Source: a virus. Taken from it: a DNA stretch of 53,469 nucleotides. Numbering within the stretch: position 1 is the stretch's first letter; the number at the start of each line of letters is the position of its first letter. The stretch spans positions 1 to 53,469 of the IMG/VR virus record IMGVR_UViG_3300017528_000255. One strand, written 5' to 3'. Below the pieces are notes generated by a model that was given only the letters and a program-made list of their open reading frames with translations, had not been told where the DNA came from and did not search any database. Position numbers and translations under genes: made by a program. Of the stretch, positions 1 to 6,916 are shown piece by piece.

Positions 1-141
1 ACTACGCACCGAAGCGCATTCCGTACTGAGCTGTCGTACGTACCGAGCCGCAATACCAAGCTAGCCGATCCGCAATCCGTACTGAGCCGCGGTTCGTACT
101 GCATCCCAATCCGTACTGCATCCCAATCCGTACTGAGCCGC
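1..141. repeat. Terminal direct repeat, left copy (circular overlap)
   Basis: Bases 1-141 are identical to 53329-53469. Exactly 141 bases is a usual maximum k-mer of short-read assemblers, so I read this as the overlap of a circular contig rather than a true terminal repeat. The unit-length genome would be 53,328 bp. Confidence 0.9.
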
Positions 142-162
142 GGTTCGTACTGAGCCGCGGTT
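22..162. repeat. 17-bp tandem repeat array beginning CGTACTG
   Basis: Five consecutive 17-bp units run from 78 to 162, all starting CGTACTG. Units at 78-94, 129-145 and 146-162 are CGTACTGAGCCGCGGTT (type A); units at 95-111 and 112-128 are CGTACTGCATCCCAATC (type B), giving the order A-B-B-A-A. Two degenerate units in 17-bp register precede them at 22-38 and 39-55. No spacer-repeat structure is present, so this is not CRISPR. Binding sites for a repressor, replication initiator or partition protein are possible. No ParA/ParB gene was seen. Confidence 0.85.
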
Positions 163-352
163 CCGAATGGTCGGCCACCCGGTACGTACCGCAGCCCAGT
201 ACCGACTGCGGCTCAGTAAATACTGGGGTGGGCCTATACGACAGCCGCGCATCGTTTCGCTACATAGTGTCGTTTTGACCCTAAGGGTGGCGACAATTGA
301 CTACATGCAAAAATCTGCGATTGCTTCATTAAATGGCCACGTCGCCGGATGC

Positions 353-423
353 CACCTGTGGCGCGGTTTCGCAGTCTGGGTGCCCCGGGATGGCGGCCTG
401 GCCCCAAAACCGCGCCACAGGTG
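353..423. repeat. Perfect 17-bp inverted repeat with 37-base spacer
   Basis: Arm CACCTGTGGCGCGGTTT at 353-369 is the exact reverse complement of 407-423. The spacer is itself GC-rich and partly self-complementary. No T-tract follows either arm, so a simple terminator is unlikely. A cruciform, origin-like structure or structured leader RNA fits better. Confidence 0.75.
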
Positions 424-700
424 TGCTCTGGCGCTTTCTGGAGCCCGCCGAGATTGCCGCGAGGTCTGGACTCATCTGCGGTTATGCGATGTCAGCGTGA
501 GATCTCCGATAGGCGTTTTCGAGTCAGGAAAATGCGCTTAGTTCATTCTTGCAGCGCATTTCTTTTCTCACTCTCTATCCCCGTCCCTCAGGGTCCGGGA
601 GATAGAGGTGATCTATCGGACCCAAGCGTGTTCTCGTGTGAACTCCCAAAATGCCGAGTATACGCGGCTCCTGTTTTTAGCTAGCCAGTCACGACTGATC

Positions 701-726
701 AGTAACTTTCCGATTTCGGGGTTACT
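701..726. promoter_or_regulatory. Operator-like dyad upstream of the XRE gene
   Basis: AGTAAC at 701-706 and GTTACT at 721-726 form a perfect inverted repeat with a 14-base spacer, about 40 bases before the start codon at 765. The site is well placed for autoregulation by the adjacent helix-turn-helix protein. This role is inferred. Confidence 0.4.
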
Positions 727-764
727 AATAAACAAGCAGTCCTTACCGATACGGGGTGACACCT

Positions 765-1331
765 ATGAGTACTCGCCAAAAAAGCGACTTTGGTATAATG
801 GCCCGCGACCTGCGGGTCAAGAAAGGGCTGCGACAACGCCAGGTTGCGCAACTAATCGGGATTGCGCCGTCGACCTACGCCAATCTCGAGTCGTCGCCGA
901 ACCGAGTTATTCGGGAGGATCGGGCCGAACTTCTGGCCAAGGTCCATGGCCTATGCGAAGCGGAGCGAATGGCCCTGATGGATGCCTGGCGCCGGGCGCC
1001 ATTGAGCGAGTACGCCTTGCGTCAACGCGATCGGTGGGCCGCCCGCAACAAGCTCCGCAGCAAGGCGCGCAACTATGACCGGATGCAGCTGGCCCTCGTC
1101 GAGCTCCTCGGGCTGTTCATCGGGTTCGTGCCCAAGCCGGGGTCGTATTGCAACTGCGCGTTTGGCGGCGGCACCGCCGAGGACCCGACGAGGTCATGCG
1201 AGCTGTGCAGCGCGCTCGAGGCGCTCGGCTTCCTCGGTGGGTTCAGCGACAAGGACGAGCTCGTGATGAGGCTCTCGAAAATGCAAGACGAGCTCGAGGC
1301 GAAGCGGTTCAAGGCCCCGCCCCAGAACTGA
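765..1331 (+). CDS. XRE-family helix-turn-helix regulator with cysteine-rich C-terminus
   Basis: A 188-residue protein. Residues about 9-60 read as a Cro/cI-type helix-turn-helix: a GLRQRQVAQLIGI helix pair followed by APSTYANLES. The C-terminal half carries C129, C131, C145 and C148, a possible metal site not usual in simple repressors. The ATG at 765 is chosen over an in-frame GTG at 756 because GGGGTGA lies six bases before it. Standing first after the control region, it probably regulates the lysis-lysogeny or early switch. It lacks a LexA/cI-type S24 peptidase domain, so RecA-triggered self-cleavage is not expected. Confidence 0.8.
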   Translation: MSTRQKSDFGIMARDLRVKKGLRQRQVAQLIGIAPSTYANLESSPNRVIREDRAELLAKVHGLCEAERMALMDAWRRAPLSEYALRQRDRWAARNKLRSKARNYDRMQLALVELLGLFIGFVPKPGSYCNCAFGGGTAEDPTRSCELCSALEALGFLGGFSDKDELVMRLSKMQDELEAKRFKAPPQN

Positions 1332-1338
1332 GGAGCCC

Positions 1339-1761
1339 ATGCAGATCAATCATGCAGACCACGTCATCCGCTATCATGTCAGTCTCGACGACGAAGAGGC
1401 CACCAAGCTCCGCGAGGCCGGCATTCTGGAGCCGGGGCGCGATGACGGGCATCATCCGGTCATGAGCGGCAAGGAGGTGCTCCAGGCCGCCCGCGCCCTC
1501 GAGCGCGACGACGATCGGCTGTCGGCGGTGGTCTCGCAGCTCGTCGCTGCGAGCAACGAGCCCCTGCAGGACTCAAGCACGAGCTGGGCACTATGGGCGC
1601 TCGAATCGCAATGCGACCTCGCCGACCTGGAGGAGCTCGCCGCGACATGGAGCGCGCGGGCCGTCGAGGCCGAGACTCGACTTCGGGAGCTGCACGTGCA
1701 CATCACCGAGGCGATCATCGACGGGAGCCTGGCCGTCGAGTGGTTCCAGAAAATCCAATGA
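1339..1761 (+). CDS. Hypothetical early protein
   Basis: A 140-residue acidic, mostly helical protein with GAGGAG ending four bases before the ATG and only seven bases after the regulator stop, so it is in the same operon. The middle (about residues 50-125) is rich in Glu, Ala and Leu and may form helical bundles. I recognise no family. Confidence 0.6.
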   Translation: MQINHADHVIRYHVSLDDEEATKLREAGILEPGRDDGHHPVMSGKEVLQAARALERDDDRLSAVVSQLVAASNEPLQDSSTSWALWALESQCDLADLEELAATWSARAVEAETRLRELHVHITEAIIDGSLAVEWFQKIQ

Positions 1762-1774
1762 CGGGCGCCGCGCG

Positions 1775-1891
1775 ATGAGAAGCTCCACCGGCCGCGCCGC
1801 GTTCGACCTGCAGGAGCGCTATCACACCCGCGCCGAGGCGATCGCCGGCCACACCCGCACCGTCGACTGGCTGCTCGGCCTGCTCAATTGA
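1775..1891 (+). CDS. Small hypothetical protein (38 residues)
   Basis: ATG at 1775 and TGA at 1889-1891 give a 38-residue basic peptide beginning MRSSTGRAAFDLQERYH and ending in a Leu-rich tail. It follows the preceding gene by 13 bases on the same strand. No strong ribosome-binding site is seen, so the call rests on position and codon use only. Confidence 0.4.
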   Translation: MRSSTGRAAFDLQERYHTRAEAIAGHTRTVDWLLGLLN

Positions 1892-2010
1892 GCAGGTGAT
1901 ATCAGCAAATTGCCGTGTTCGGTTCACTGCCCGGTATACAATCCAGCCGTCCGGCGTCCGGACGGTTCACCGATAGCTGCAAATAACGTTGCATATCCGG
2001 AAACCTGCTT
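1892..2010 (+). promoter_or_regulatory. Intergenic region with possible promoter and hairpin
   Basis: The stretch is locally AT-richer than its neighbours. TTGCCG at about 1910 and TATACAAT at about 1935 could form a weak promoter with a long 19-base spacer. CCGTCC (1947-1952) and GGACGG (1960-1965) form a 6-bp hairpin without a T-tract. It separates the regulator operon from the next gene set. Confidence 0.3.
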
Positions 2011-2295
2011 GTGCACTATTTGCCCGCGGCGTATTCCGTGGTGGTGGGTGACATAAGCGATAGCCGACTCGCCACCATTTCGAGCAAGGGCGCGGTCAGT
2101 CTCCATATGACTGCCGCGGAGGCCGTGGCACTAGTCGAGGAGGTTGTTCGCCGCCGGATGGTTCACGAGGCACTACTCGCCGAGGTGCCGACGATCGAGC
2201 AATTCCTCTATGATCGTCGACATCACGACTCCAATCCGCGGCTGTGCACCAGTATCAGTAATATACTGAATGCGATCCGGGTCGCCGGTGGATAG
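2011..2295 (+). CDS. Hypothetical protein (94 residues)
   Basis: GTG start at 2011, after the intergenic region. The C-terminal two thirds look helical. No known domain recognised. It overlaps the next gene. Confidence 0.5.
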   Translation: MHYLPAAYSVVVGDISDSRLATISSKGAVSLHMTAAEAVALVEEVVRRRMVHEALLAEVPTIEQFLYDRRHHDSNPRLCTSISNILNAIRVAGG

Positions 2296-2773
2296 ACCGG
2301 TACTGATCGCCTTTGACGTGCTGGGCTGTCCCGCGCCCAAGGGCAGCGGCCGGGCGATGCTGCTTGGCGGGAAGGCCCGGTTCATCGCCTCGGGCTCCAG
2401 CGCGAACCAGCGCAAGCTCAAGTCATGGGACATCGCGGTCCGGGAGGCCGCGGTGCTCGCGGTCGGCCAGGTCGCGGCGCCGCCGTTCCTCGCGACTCCG
2501 CTGCGCGTGACGATGATCTGGCGGATGGTCCGCCCCACAGGGCACTACCACCTGAAGGGTCCGCGGGCCGGACAGCTCCGGGCGCGCGCCCCGCGCTGGC
2601 CGACCAGCAAGCCCGACGGCAGCAAGCTACTGCGGTCGACTGAAGACACGCTGACCGGGATCGTGTGGGACGACGATTCACGGATCGTCGAGTGGTTTCT
2701 ACGCAAATGCTACGGGCGACCCGGGGAAGAGGGGGCACGCATCGTCGTCGAAGGATTATCCAACGAGCTGTAG
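2270..2773 (+). CDS. rusA: RusA-type Holliday junction resolvase
   Basis: RusA enzymes are metal-dependent dimeric nucleases that cut Holliday junctions and branched DNA before packaging. This 167-residue protein has the expected N-terminal strand (VLIAFDVLGCPAPKGSGR) and the diagnostic KPDGSKLLRSTEDTLTGIVW segment followed by DDDSRIVEWFLRKCYG and a final IVVE strand. The acidic residues in TEDTL and WDDDS match the metal-binding aspartates of the family. The start may be ATG at 2270 or GTG at 2288; the latter gives a shorter overlap (8 bases) with the preceding gene. Confidence 0.85.
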   Translation: MRSGSPVDRPVLIAFDVLGCPAPKGSGRAMLLGGKARFIASGSSANQRKLKSWDIAVREAAVLAVGQVAAPPFLATPLRVTMIWRMVRPTGHYHLKGPRAGQLRARAPRWPTSKPDGSKLLRSTEDTLTGIVWDDDSRIVEWFLRKCYGRPGEEGARIVVEGLSNEL

Positions 2774-2786
2774 CGGAAAGGCTGTC

Positions 2787-3101
2787 GTGACTCACAGGAG
2801 AAACCCCATCGGGTCAAAACGGCGATGGCGCGAGGGCCACGCGCACCGCGTCGAGGATCGGGCAGCCGAATCCCGCGAGCATTGTCTGCAGACTGGGATC
2901 GGTCACAAGCTCGACGTGCGGCTGCGTGCGTACGATATTGGGACCGACGAGCTCGCCGAGGCGCTCGGGGTCGGTCGCTCGGCGGTGATGGCGTGGGTCG
3001 CGGGTCGCCAGATGCCCTCGCTGAAACGGCTGGTGACGATCGCGCTCGCGCTGAAATGCTCGCTGGTCGATCTGCTGCCCGACGAGGCTCACCTTCCGTG
3101 A
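2787..3101 (+). CDS. Small XRE-type helix-turn-helix DNA-binding protein
   Basis: A 104-residue protein from a GTG at 2787 preceded by GGAAAGG. Residues about 49-98 show TDELAEALGVGRSAVMAWV then PSLKRLVTIALAL and SLVDLLP, the five-helix pattern of an XRE domain. The N-terminal 40 residues are Arg/His-rich. It may be the Cro-like partner of the first regulator. Its stop overlaps the next start (GTGA). Confidence 0.75.
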   Translation: MTHRRNPIGSKRRWREGHAHRVEDRAAESREHCLQTGIGHKLDVRLRAYDIGTDELAEALGVGRSAVMAWVAGRQMPSLKRLVTIALALKCSLVDLLPDEAHLP

Positions 3102-3298
3102 AGGCGGTCAAGCTGCACGTGCTTGGTGTCGACGAGAGAGGGTATCCGTCGCGCCGAACCTTCATTATCCGGGAGGATCCAGACGGTGACGTCGACATCG
3201 TCGAGGACACCCGCCCGCGGTGCGACGCGGATCGGACAGTTCCCCTTGGTGAGGATTACGTGCTGGAGGTCGAATCTGTCGATGATCGAGCCTACTAG
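3098..3298 (+). CDS. Small acidic hypothetical protein (66 residues)
   Basis: GTG at 3098 overlaps the preceding stop. The protein is acidic and strand-rich, with a DPDGDVDIVEDT stretch in the middle. No family recognised. Translational coupling on both sides supports it as a real gene. Confidence 0.5.
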   Translation: MKAVKLHVLGVDERGYPSRRTFIIREDPDGDVDIVEDTRPRCDADRTVPLGEDYVLEVESVDDRAY

Positions 3299-3497
3299 AT
3301 CCCGACGCTGCATCGCCTGTAACCCCAAGCACCCGGCGTGGTCGTTCGTGACGCTGTGCGCCCCTCATGCGCTCGCGCTCGCGGAGCTGGAGAGCCGCGC
3401 GAGCGTCCGCATGACGGCGCGGGCCACCCGCCACCGGCGCGACCGCGAGCTCGCCGAGCTGGGTTATCGCGATCTCGGCGGCGAGGGTGGGCCATGA
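3282..3497 (+). CDS. Small zinc-ribbon-like protein (71 residues)
   Basis: ATG at 3282 inside the end of the preceding gene. The N-terminus has CIAC followed, about 13 residues later, by CAPH, giving a possible Cys-Cys-Cys-His metal site. The rest is a basic helix. It overlaps the following cysteine-rich gene by four bases (ATGA). Confidence 0.5.
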   Translation: MIEPTRSRRCIACNPKHPAWSFVTLCAPHALALAELESRASVRMTARATRHRRDRELAELGYRDLGGEGGP

Positions 3498-3994
3498 GGA
3501 CCAACGCCGAGCTCCTGCGCACCCTCCGCGCCGAGGCCCGCGCCGATGGCCGGTGCTCGACCTGTCGTGCCCGCGTCGCCCGCCCGGGTCGCATGACCTG
3601 CCAGGACTGCGTAGATCGCAGCAACGCGTGCAAACGCGCCAACAAAGGCAGGCTCTGTCTTCGGTGCTGCGGGGAGCTCCAAGGTGAGCGCCAAGGGATG
3701 TCGTACTGCACCCCGTGCTCCGACGTGCTGAACGAAAAAAGCAGGGCGAGGGCTAAGCACAAGCTCGCCGCGGGCGTGTGCAGCTACAGCGGATGCCATC
3801 GACCACTCGCACCCGGTCACACGGCGTGTCTGCAGTGCCTCGACGATCGGCGCGATCGCGTCATGGCGCTCTCGCGCCAGCGCGGGCGCAAGCCGAAACG
3901 CTGCCCGATCTGCGGCCCCGACAGTCCCGGCGGCCACGACCGACGTACCCATGACCGCTACGTCGCGCGCGCGGCGGCGTGGACCAAACCATGA
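3494..3994 (+). CDS. Multi-zinc-ribbon protein (seven metal-binding knuckles)
   Basis: A 166-residue basic protein. Paired cysteines occur at 21/24 and 36/39, 55/58 and 72/75, 96/101 and 112/115, with a last CPIC at 136/139. That makes three successive ribbon-like units of about 19-21 residues plus a half unit. The arrangement suggests three zinc sites and nucleic-acid binding, but no named family is recognised. Early genes of this type could act as anti-repressors or host-takeover proteins. That is inference. Confidence 0.65.
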   Translation: MRTNAELLRTLRAEARADGRCSTCRARVARPGRMTCQDCVDRSNACKRANKGRLCLRCCGELQGERQGMSYCTPCSDVLNEKSRARAKHKLAAGVCSYSGCHRPLAPGHTACLQCLDDRRDRVMALSRQRGRKPKRCPICGPDSPGGHDRRTHDRYVARAAAWTKP

Positions 3995-4095
3995 ACACCG
4001 GAAGGAGCGCGGAAAGGAGCGAGTCCGAGTCCTGCCGGCGTGCAGGGCATTTCAGATCCGAAAACGAAGCGAACCATGAACACGGAGATCAGCAG

Positions 4096-4992
4096 ATGAC
4101 CAAAGGAAAGATACCGTCGAAGAAGTCGTATTACAAACGTGAGAAATTTGACTCGATCCTTGAACGAGAATGGATCGAGGCGTTCGACCGGTGCGGTATT
4201 CCGAACCGCAAAGCAGACTTCCTGCCAACGCCGCGCGAAGGATGGGAGCGGGGCGATCCGGGCTACCAGGCCGACCGGGAGGTGATCATCCCGATCGACG
4301 GGCGCGATACGCGGACCCTTGTGGAGATCCGCGCGGTCGATGGCTACAACGATCTCCCCTATGAGCTCGAGGACCGCGACAGCAAGATACTGCAGGCGCT
4401 CGACTGCAATCAGTTCACCGGCGCGATCGCGATCGTGGGCAAGCGGCACCACACCACGCCAAAGCCGGGGCTGGTCGTGCTCGGCGCGCTGTTCCCGGTG
4501 TTCCAGGGAGTGATCGGCGAGCTCCGCGACTGGGAGGCGAGCGCCGCGGTGGCGAACATGCGCCACGAGATCCAGCAACGGGACAAGCTCGAGGGCGATC
4601 GAATCCGATTGGGTAGGCTCCAGCCGCCGGTGGTCATGGCGAAGCAAATGGAGCTCATGCCCACGCACCGCGCGATGCGGCTCCCGCTACCGCGGCCGAC
4701 GCCGCTACCGCGGCCGGAGCTCGAGCAGGCGGTCATCGAGAGCGAAATGATGACCTTGGCCGACGCCACGCTGCGCGAAGCTCACTACCTGAAGGCTTTC
4801 AATACGGCGCTTGAGTGGTCCGAGATCTCCCCCGCCAGATATTCAGGCGAGGCAATGGCGGCACTCGAGGGCGCGCGCAGAAATCTCGAGATCGCAACCC
4901 ACGACCGCGAGCACGCGGGATCGGTGTTCCGTCGCTCGAAAAAAGTCGTCGCCGCCGGTCTCAGCGTGTACAGCGACATGCATTTGCGGTGA
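4096..4992 (+). CDS. Hypothetical protein, possible PD-(D/E)XK-like N-terminal domain
   Basis: A 298-residue protein; ATG at 4096 is chosen because GGAGA lies seven bases before it, although the frame is open from 3979. The N-terminal half (residues about 15-120) has an acidic helix (ILEREWIEAFDR) followed by a TLVEIRAVDGYND strand, which faintly resembles small phage nucleases, but the catalytic Glu-x-Lys is Glu-x-Arg here. The centre is Pro-rich (PRPTPLPRPE), the C-terminus helical. The stop overlaps the next GTG. Confidence 0.5.
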   Translation: MTKGKIPSKKSYYKREKFDSILEREWIEAFDRCGIPNRKADFLPTPREGWERGDPGYQADREVIIPIDGRDTRTLVEIRAVDGYNDLPYELEDRDSKILQALDCNQFTGAIAIVGKRHHTTPKPGLVVLGALFPVFQGVIGELRDWEASAAVANMRHEIQQRDKLEGDRIRLGRLQPPVVMAKQMELMPTHRAMRLPLPRPTPLPRPELEQAVIESEMMTLADATLREAHYLKAFNTALEWSEISPARYSGEAMAALEGARRNLEIATHDREHAGSVFRRSKKVVAAGLSVYSDMHLR

Positions 4993-5432
4993 TCTCCGTC
5001 GAGATTACCTGTCCGCGCTGCGCGGGCGCGGGGCACATTCACCCGCCTCCCGCTGATCTGTCGTGGCTGCGCTGCCCGGTCTGCGATGGCATCGGCCGCG
5101 TGTGGGCGCCGGGCGCGCCAAGCTACGGATGCGCGCTGAGGCTCGGCAAATGCAATCGCGGCGACGTGGTCACGCTCGGCAACGGCGATCGCGGGCGCGT
5201 GCTCCGACACGCTAAGGCGGGCACACCCACGACTTGGCTCGGGCTGATCGACGCCTTCGACGATCGCGAGAGCTGGACCCCGACAGCGTATCCCTCGTGC
5301 GTCGGTGTCGCGCTAGTTAGTGTGTTACGTCCGGGCGGGGACACTAACGATCACGCTTCCGACAGATCACGAGATCGGAATGACCCGATGCAACGCGAAA
5401 ACGCTATATTCGGCGCACCGCAGAAAGGGTGA
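4989..5432 (+). CDS. DnaJ-type zinc-ribbon protein
   Basis: GTG at 4989 overlaps the previous stop (GTGA). The N-terminus has CPRCAGAGHI and, 16 residues on, CPVCDGIGRV: two CxxCxGxG motifs typical of the DnaJ central zinc domain and of small phage single-ribbon proteins. A strand-rich middle resembles a small barrel (GDVVTLGNGDRGRVL). The C-terminal 35 residues look disordered. It has no J domain, so it is not a chaperone in itself. Confidence 0.6.
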   Translation: MISVEITCPRCAGAGHIHPPPADLSWLRCPVCDGIGRVWAPGAPSYGCALRLGKCNRGDVVTLGNGDRGRVLRHAKAGTPTTWLGLIDAFDDRESWTPTAYPSCVGVALVSVLRPGGDTNDHASDRSRDRNDPMQRENAIFGAPQKG

Positions 5433-5436
5433 CACC

Positions 5437-5898
5437 ATGGCAAAAGACAGGAAGATCTCCCCAGGTTCGGCCGAACGGGTAAGGAAGATCGCCGAGCACC
5501 AGGACACAATCAGGATCGATCTGCTGCCGAGCGAGGTCGGCGAGGAACGCGAGGCAGTCTGCGAGCTGCTGACTCGGCAAGAGAACCTTGTAGCCGCGCT
5601 CAAGGCCACCAAAGCCGAATACAAGGTCAAGATCGACGCGGTGAAGGCGAAGATCAGTGCGTCACTCGCCGCAGCGGCGACCGAAACCCGCGATCTCAAC
5701 GTCACCGTCGAGGAATGGCTCACTCGCGGCAACGAAATCGTGAGCATCCGGGCCGACACGGGCGAAATGCTCGGCACGCGCACCGCCACGGTCTCTGAGC
5801 TCCAAGAATCGCTGTTTCCGCCGCCTGTGAAGCCGGCCGTCGCGAAAGCCGAGGGCTTCCCGTCGTCGGATGAGGCATTCGGCAATGACGCCTCCTGA
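5437..5898 (+). CDS. Hypothetical coiled-coil protein
   Basis: A 153-residue protein preceded by GAAAGGGTGA. Residues about 37-90 form a long amphipathic helix, probably a coiled coil, followed by a small strand-rich module (VSIRADTGEMLGTRTATVSE) that recalls C-terminal parts of phage-encoded accessory proteins. Function unknown. Confidence 0.6.
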   Translation: MAKDRKISPGSAERVRKIAEHQDTIRIDLLPSEVGEEREAVCELLTRQENLVAALKATKAEYKVKIDAVKAKISASLAAAATETRDLNVTVEEWLTRGNEIVSIRADTGEMLGTRTATVSELQESLFPPPVKPAVAKAEGFPSSDEAFGNDAS

Positions 5899-6199
5899 TT
5901 CCGGGCAGCTGAGCCCGTCGACAGCGACCTGTGGCGCGTGCCATCGCATGATCCACTGGGTTCAGCTGGCCAGCGGCGACCGCGTCGCGACCGAGCCCGA
6001 GATCATCAACGTCGTGGTGACCCGAGGACGACTCCACCCGGGCGCGCTGCGGGACACGATGCCGCGCCAGGCGCGCAGGCTCCACGCCGAGCGCTGCGAG
6101 GACTACCAGAACCAGGCCCGCCGTGCCGAGACCACCGCGGAGCTCAAGCGCTACAACGCGCGCCAGGCCAAGCGCGGGCGCGGTGGCGTCGGCTTGTGA
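5885..6199 (+). CDS. Small CxxC protein (104 residues)
   Basis: ATG at 5885 overlaps the end of the previous gene. CGACH near residue 16 and a later ERCEDY suggest a metal-binding fold; the final 30 residues are strongly basic. It may bind nucleic acid. The next gene starts inside its stop (GTGA at 6196). Confidence 0.5.
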   Translation: MTPPDSGQLSPSTATCGACHRMIHWVQLASGDRVATEPEIINVVVTRGRLHPGALRDTMPRQARRLHAERCEDYQNQARRAETTAELKRYNARQAKRGRGGVGL

Positions 6200-6441
6200 G
6201 CGCGGTGACCGAGGCGATCGCTCGCGCTGACGCGATCATGGCGCCCGCCTTGGAGCTCTACGCCGAGCGCAACAAGCTGGCCGCCCTCTACTACCGATTG
6301 CCGCTCCGCGACCTCGTGCGGCTCAACCAGCTTATCGCTCAGCTCTCCGAGGAGGATCTTCGCCGAGTCGTCGCCTTCGCCGAGGGGCTCGTCGCATGGG
6401 GGGCGGATGCCTCGCAAGAGACGACCCAAGCCGGCGGGTAG
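6196..6441 (+). CDS. Small helical hypothetical protein (81 residues)
   Basis: GTG at 6196 overlaps the previous stop. The protein is nearly all helical, with Leu-rich heptads between residues 20 and 65. It lies immediately before the packaging genes and overlaps the next gene by 35 bases. No family recognised. Confidence 0.5.
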   Translation: MSAVTEAIARADAIMAPALELYAERNKLAALYYRLPLRDLVRLNQLIAQLSEEDLRRVVAFAEGLVAWGADASQETTQAGG

Positions 6442-6916
6442 GCCCAAGGTCCCGCCCGCCTTCGCCGCAGAGTACGAGGCAGGGTCTCGCGCCGCGCCAC
6501 CGGCCAACGAGTGGGGCTATGAGGTCACGCCGGCCACGTTGCCGCCGCTTCCGCCGGTCATGGCGGCAACCTCCGAGCAGGCATCGCCGCCGCCGGAGTC
6601 GCTGGTCGCGAACGGCCCGCCGCCCGCCGACGCGCGGGGCGCGCAAGCCTGGGGCTTCCGGGCGCTCATGCTCCAGGCGCACGACGCGATGGTCGACGGC
6701 ACGATCTCGAGCGCCGCGCGCCGCAAGGAGGTGCGCGTCATCCTCGCGGCGGCAGCCAAGCTCTACCCCGACGCCGCGCGGGCCGAGGTCGCCAACACCA
6801 TCGACGAGGATCGTCGCGAGCTCGTCGAGCGCAAGCGCGCCAACGCGCGCGCGAAGCTCGAGGCGAGGCCACCGGCCGGCAACGCCAAGGTGATCCCGAT
6901 CCGCCGCGATGGGTAG
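6407..6916 (+). CDS. Putative small terminase subunit
   Basis: A 169-residue protein directly upstream of, and overlapping, the large terminase, the usual place of the DNA-recognition subunit. The N-terminus is basic and Pro-rich (PRKRRPKPAGRPKVPP), the middle disordered, and residues about 80-150 helical. A canonical helix-turn-helix is not obvious, so assignment rests mainly on position. It could instead be a Mu gp27-like protein preceding the terminase. Confidence 0.5.
   Translation: MPRKRRPKPAGRPKVPPAFAAEYEAGSRAAPPANEWGYEVTPATLPPLPPVMAATSEQASPPPESLVANGPPPADARGAQAWGFRALMLQAHDAMVDGTISSAARRKEVRVILAAAAKLYPDAARAEVANTIDEDRRELVERKRANARAKLEARPPAGNAKVIPIRRDG

Larger units (their letters stand above)
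163..764. promoter_or_regulatory. Non-coding control region left of the first gene
   Basis: About 600 bases with no convincing gene; the open frames here overlap on several frames and have no Shine-Dalgarno sites. It holds more degenerate GTAC motifs (180-225), a perfect 17-bp inverted repeat (353-369 with 407-423), and an AGTAC-type dyad just before the first regulator gene. Promoters for the rightward early genes should lie here, but I could not fix a -35/-10 pair with confidence. Confidence 0.6.

Noticed and set aside
22-162. CRISPR array
   Set aside because: Units are contiguous 17-mers with no unique spacers and no cas genes.
167-684. Overlapping small frames in the left control region
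   Set aside because: Several frames are open at once across the inverted repeat, none with a binding site or protein-like pattern.
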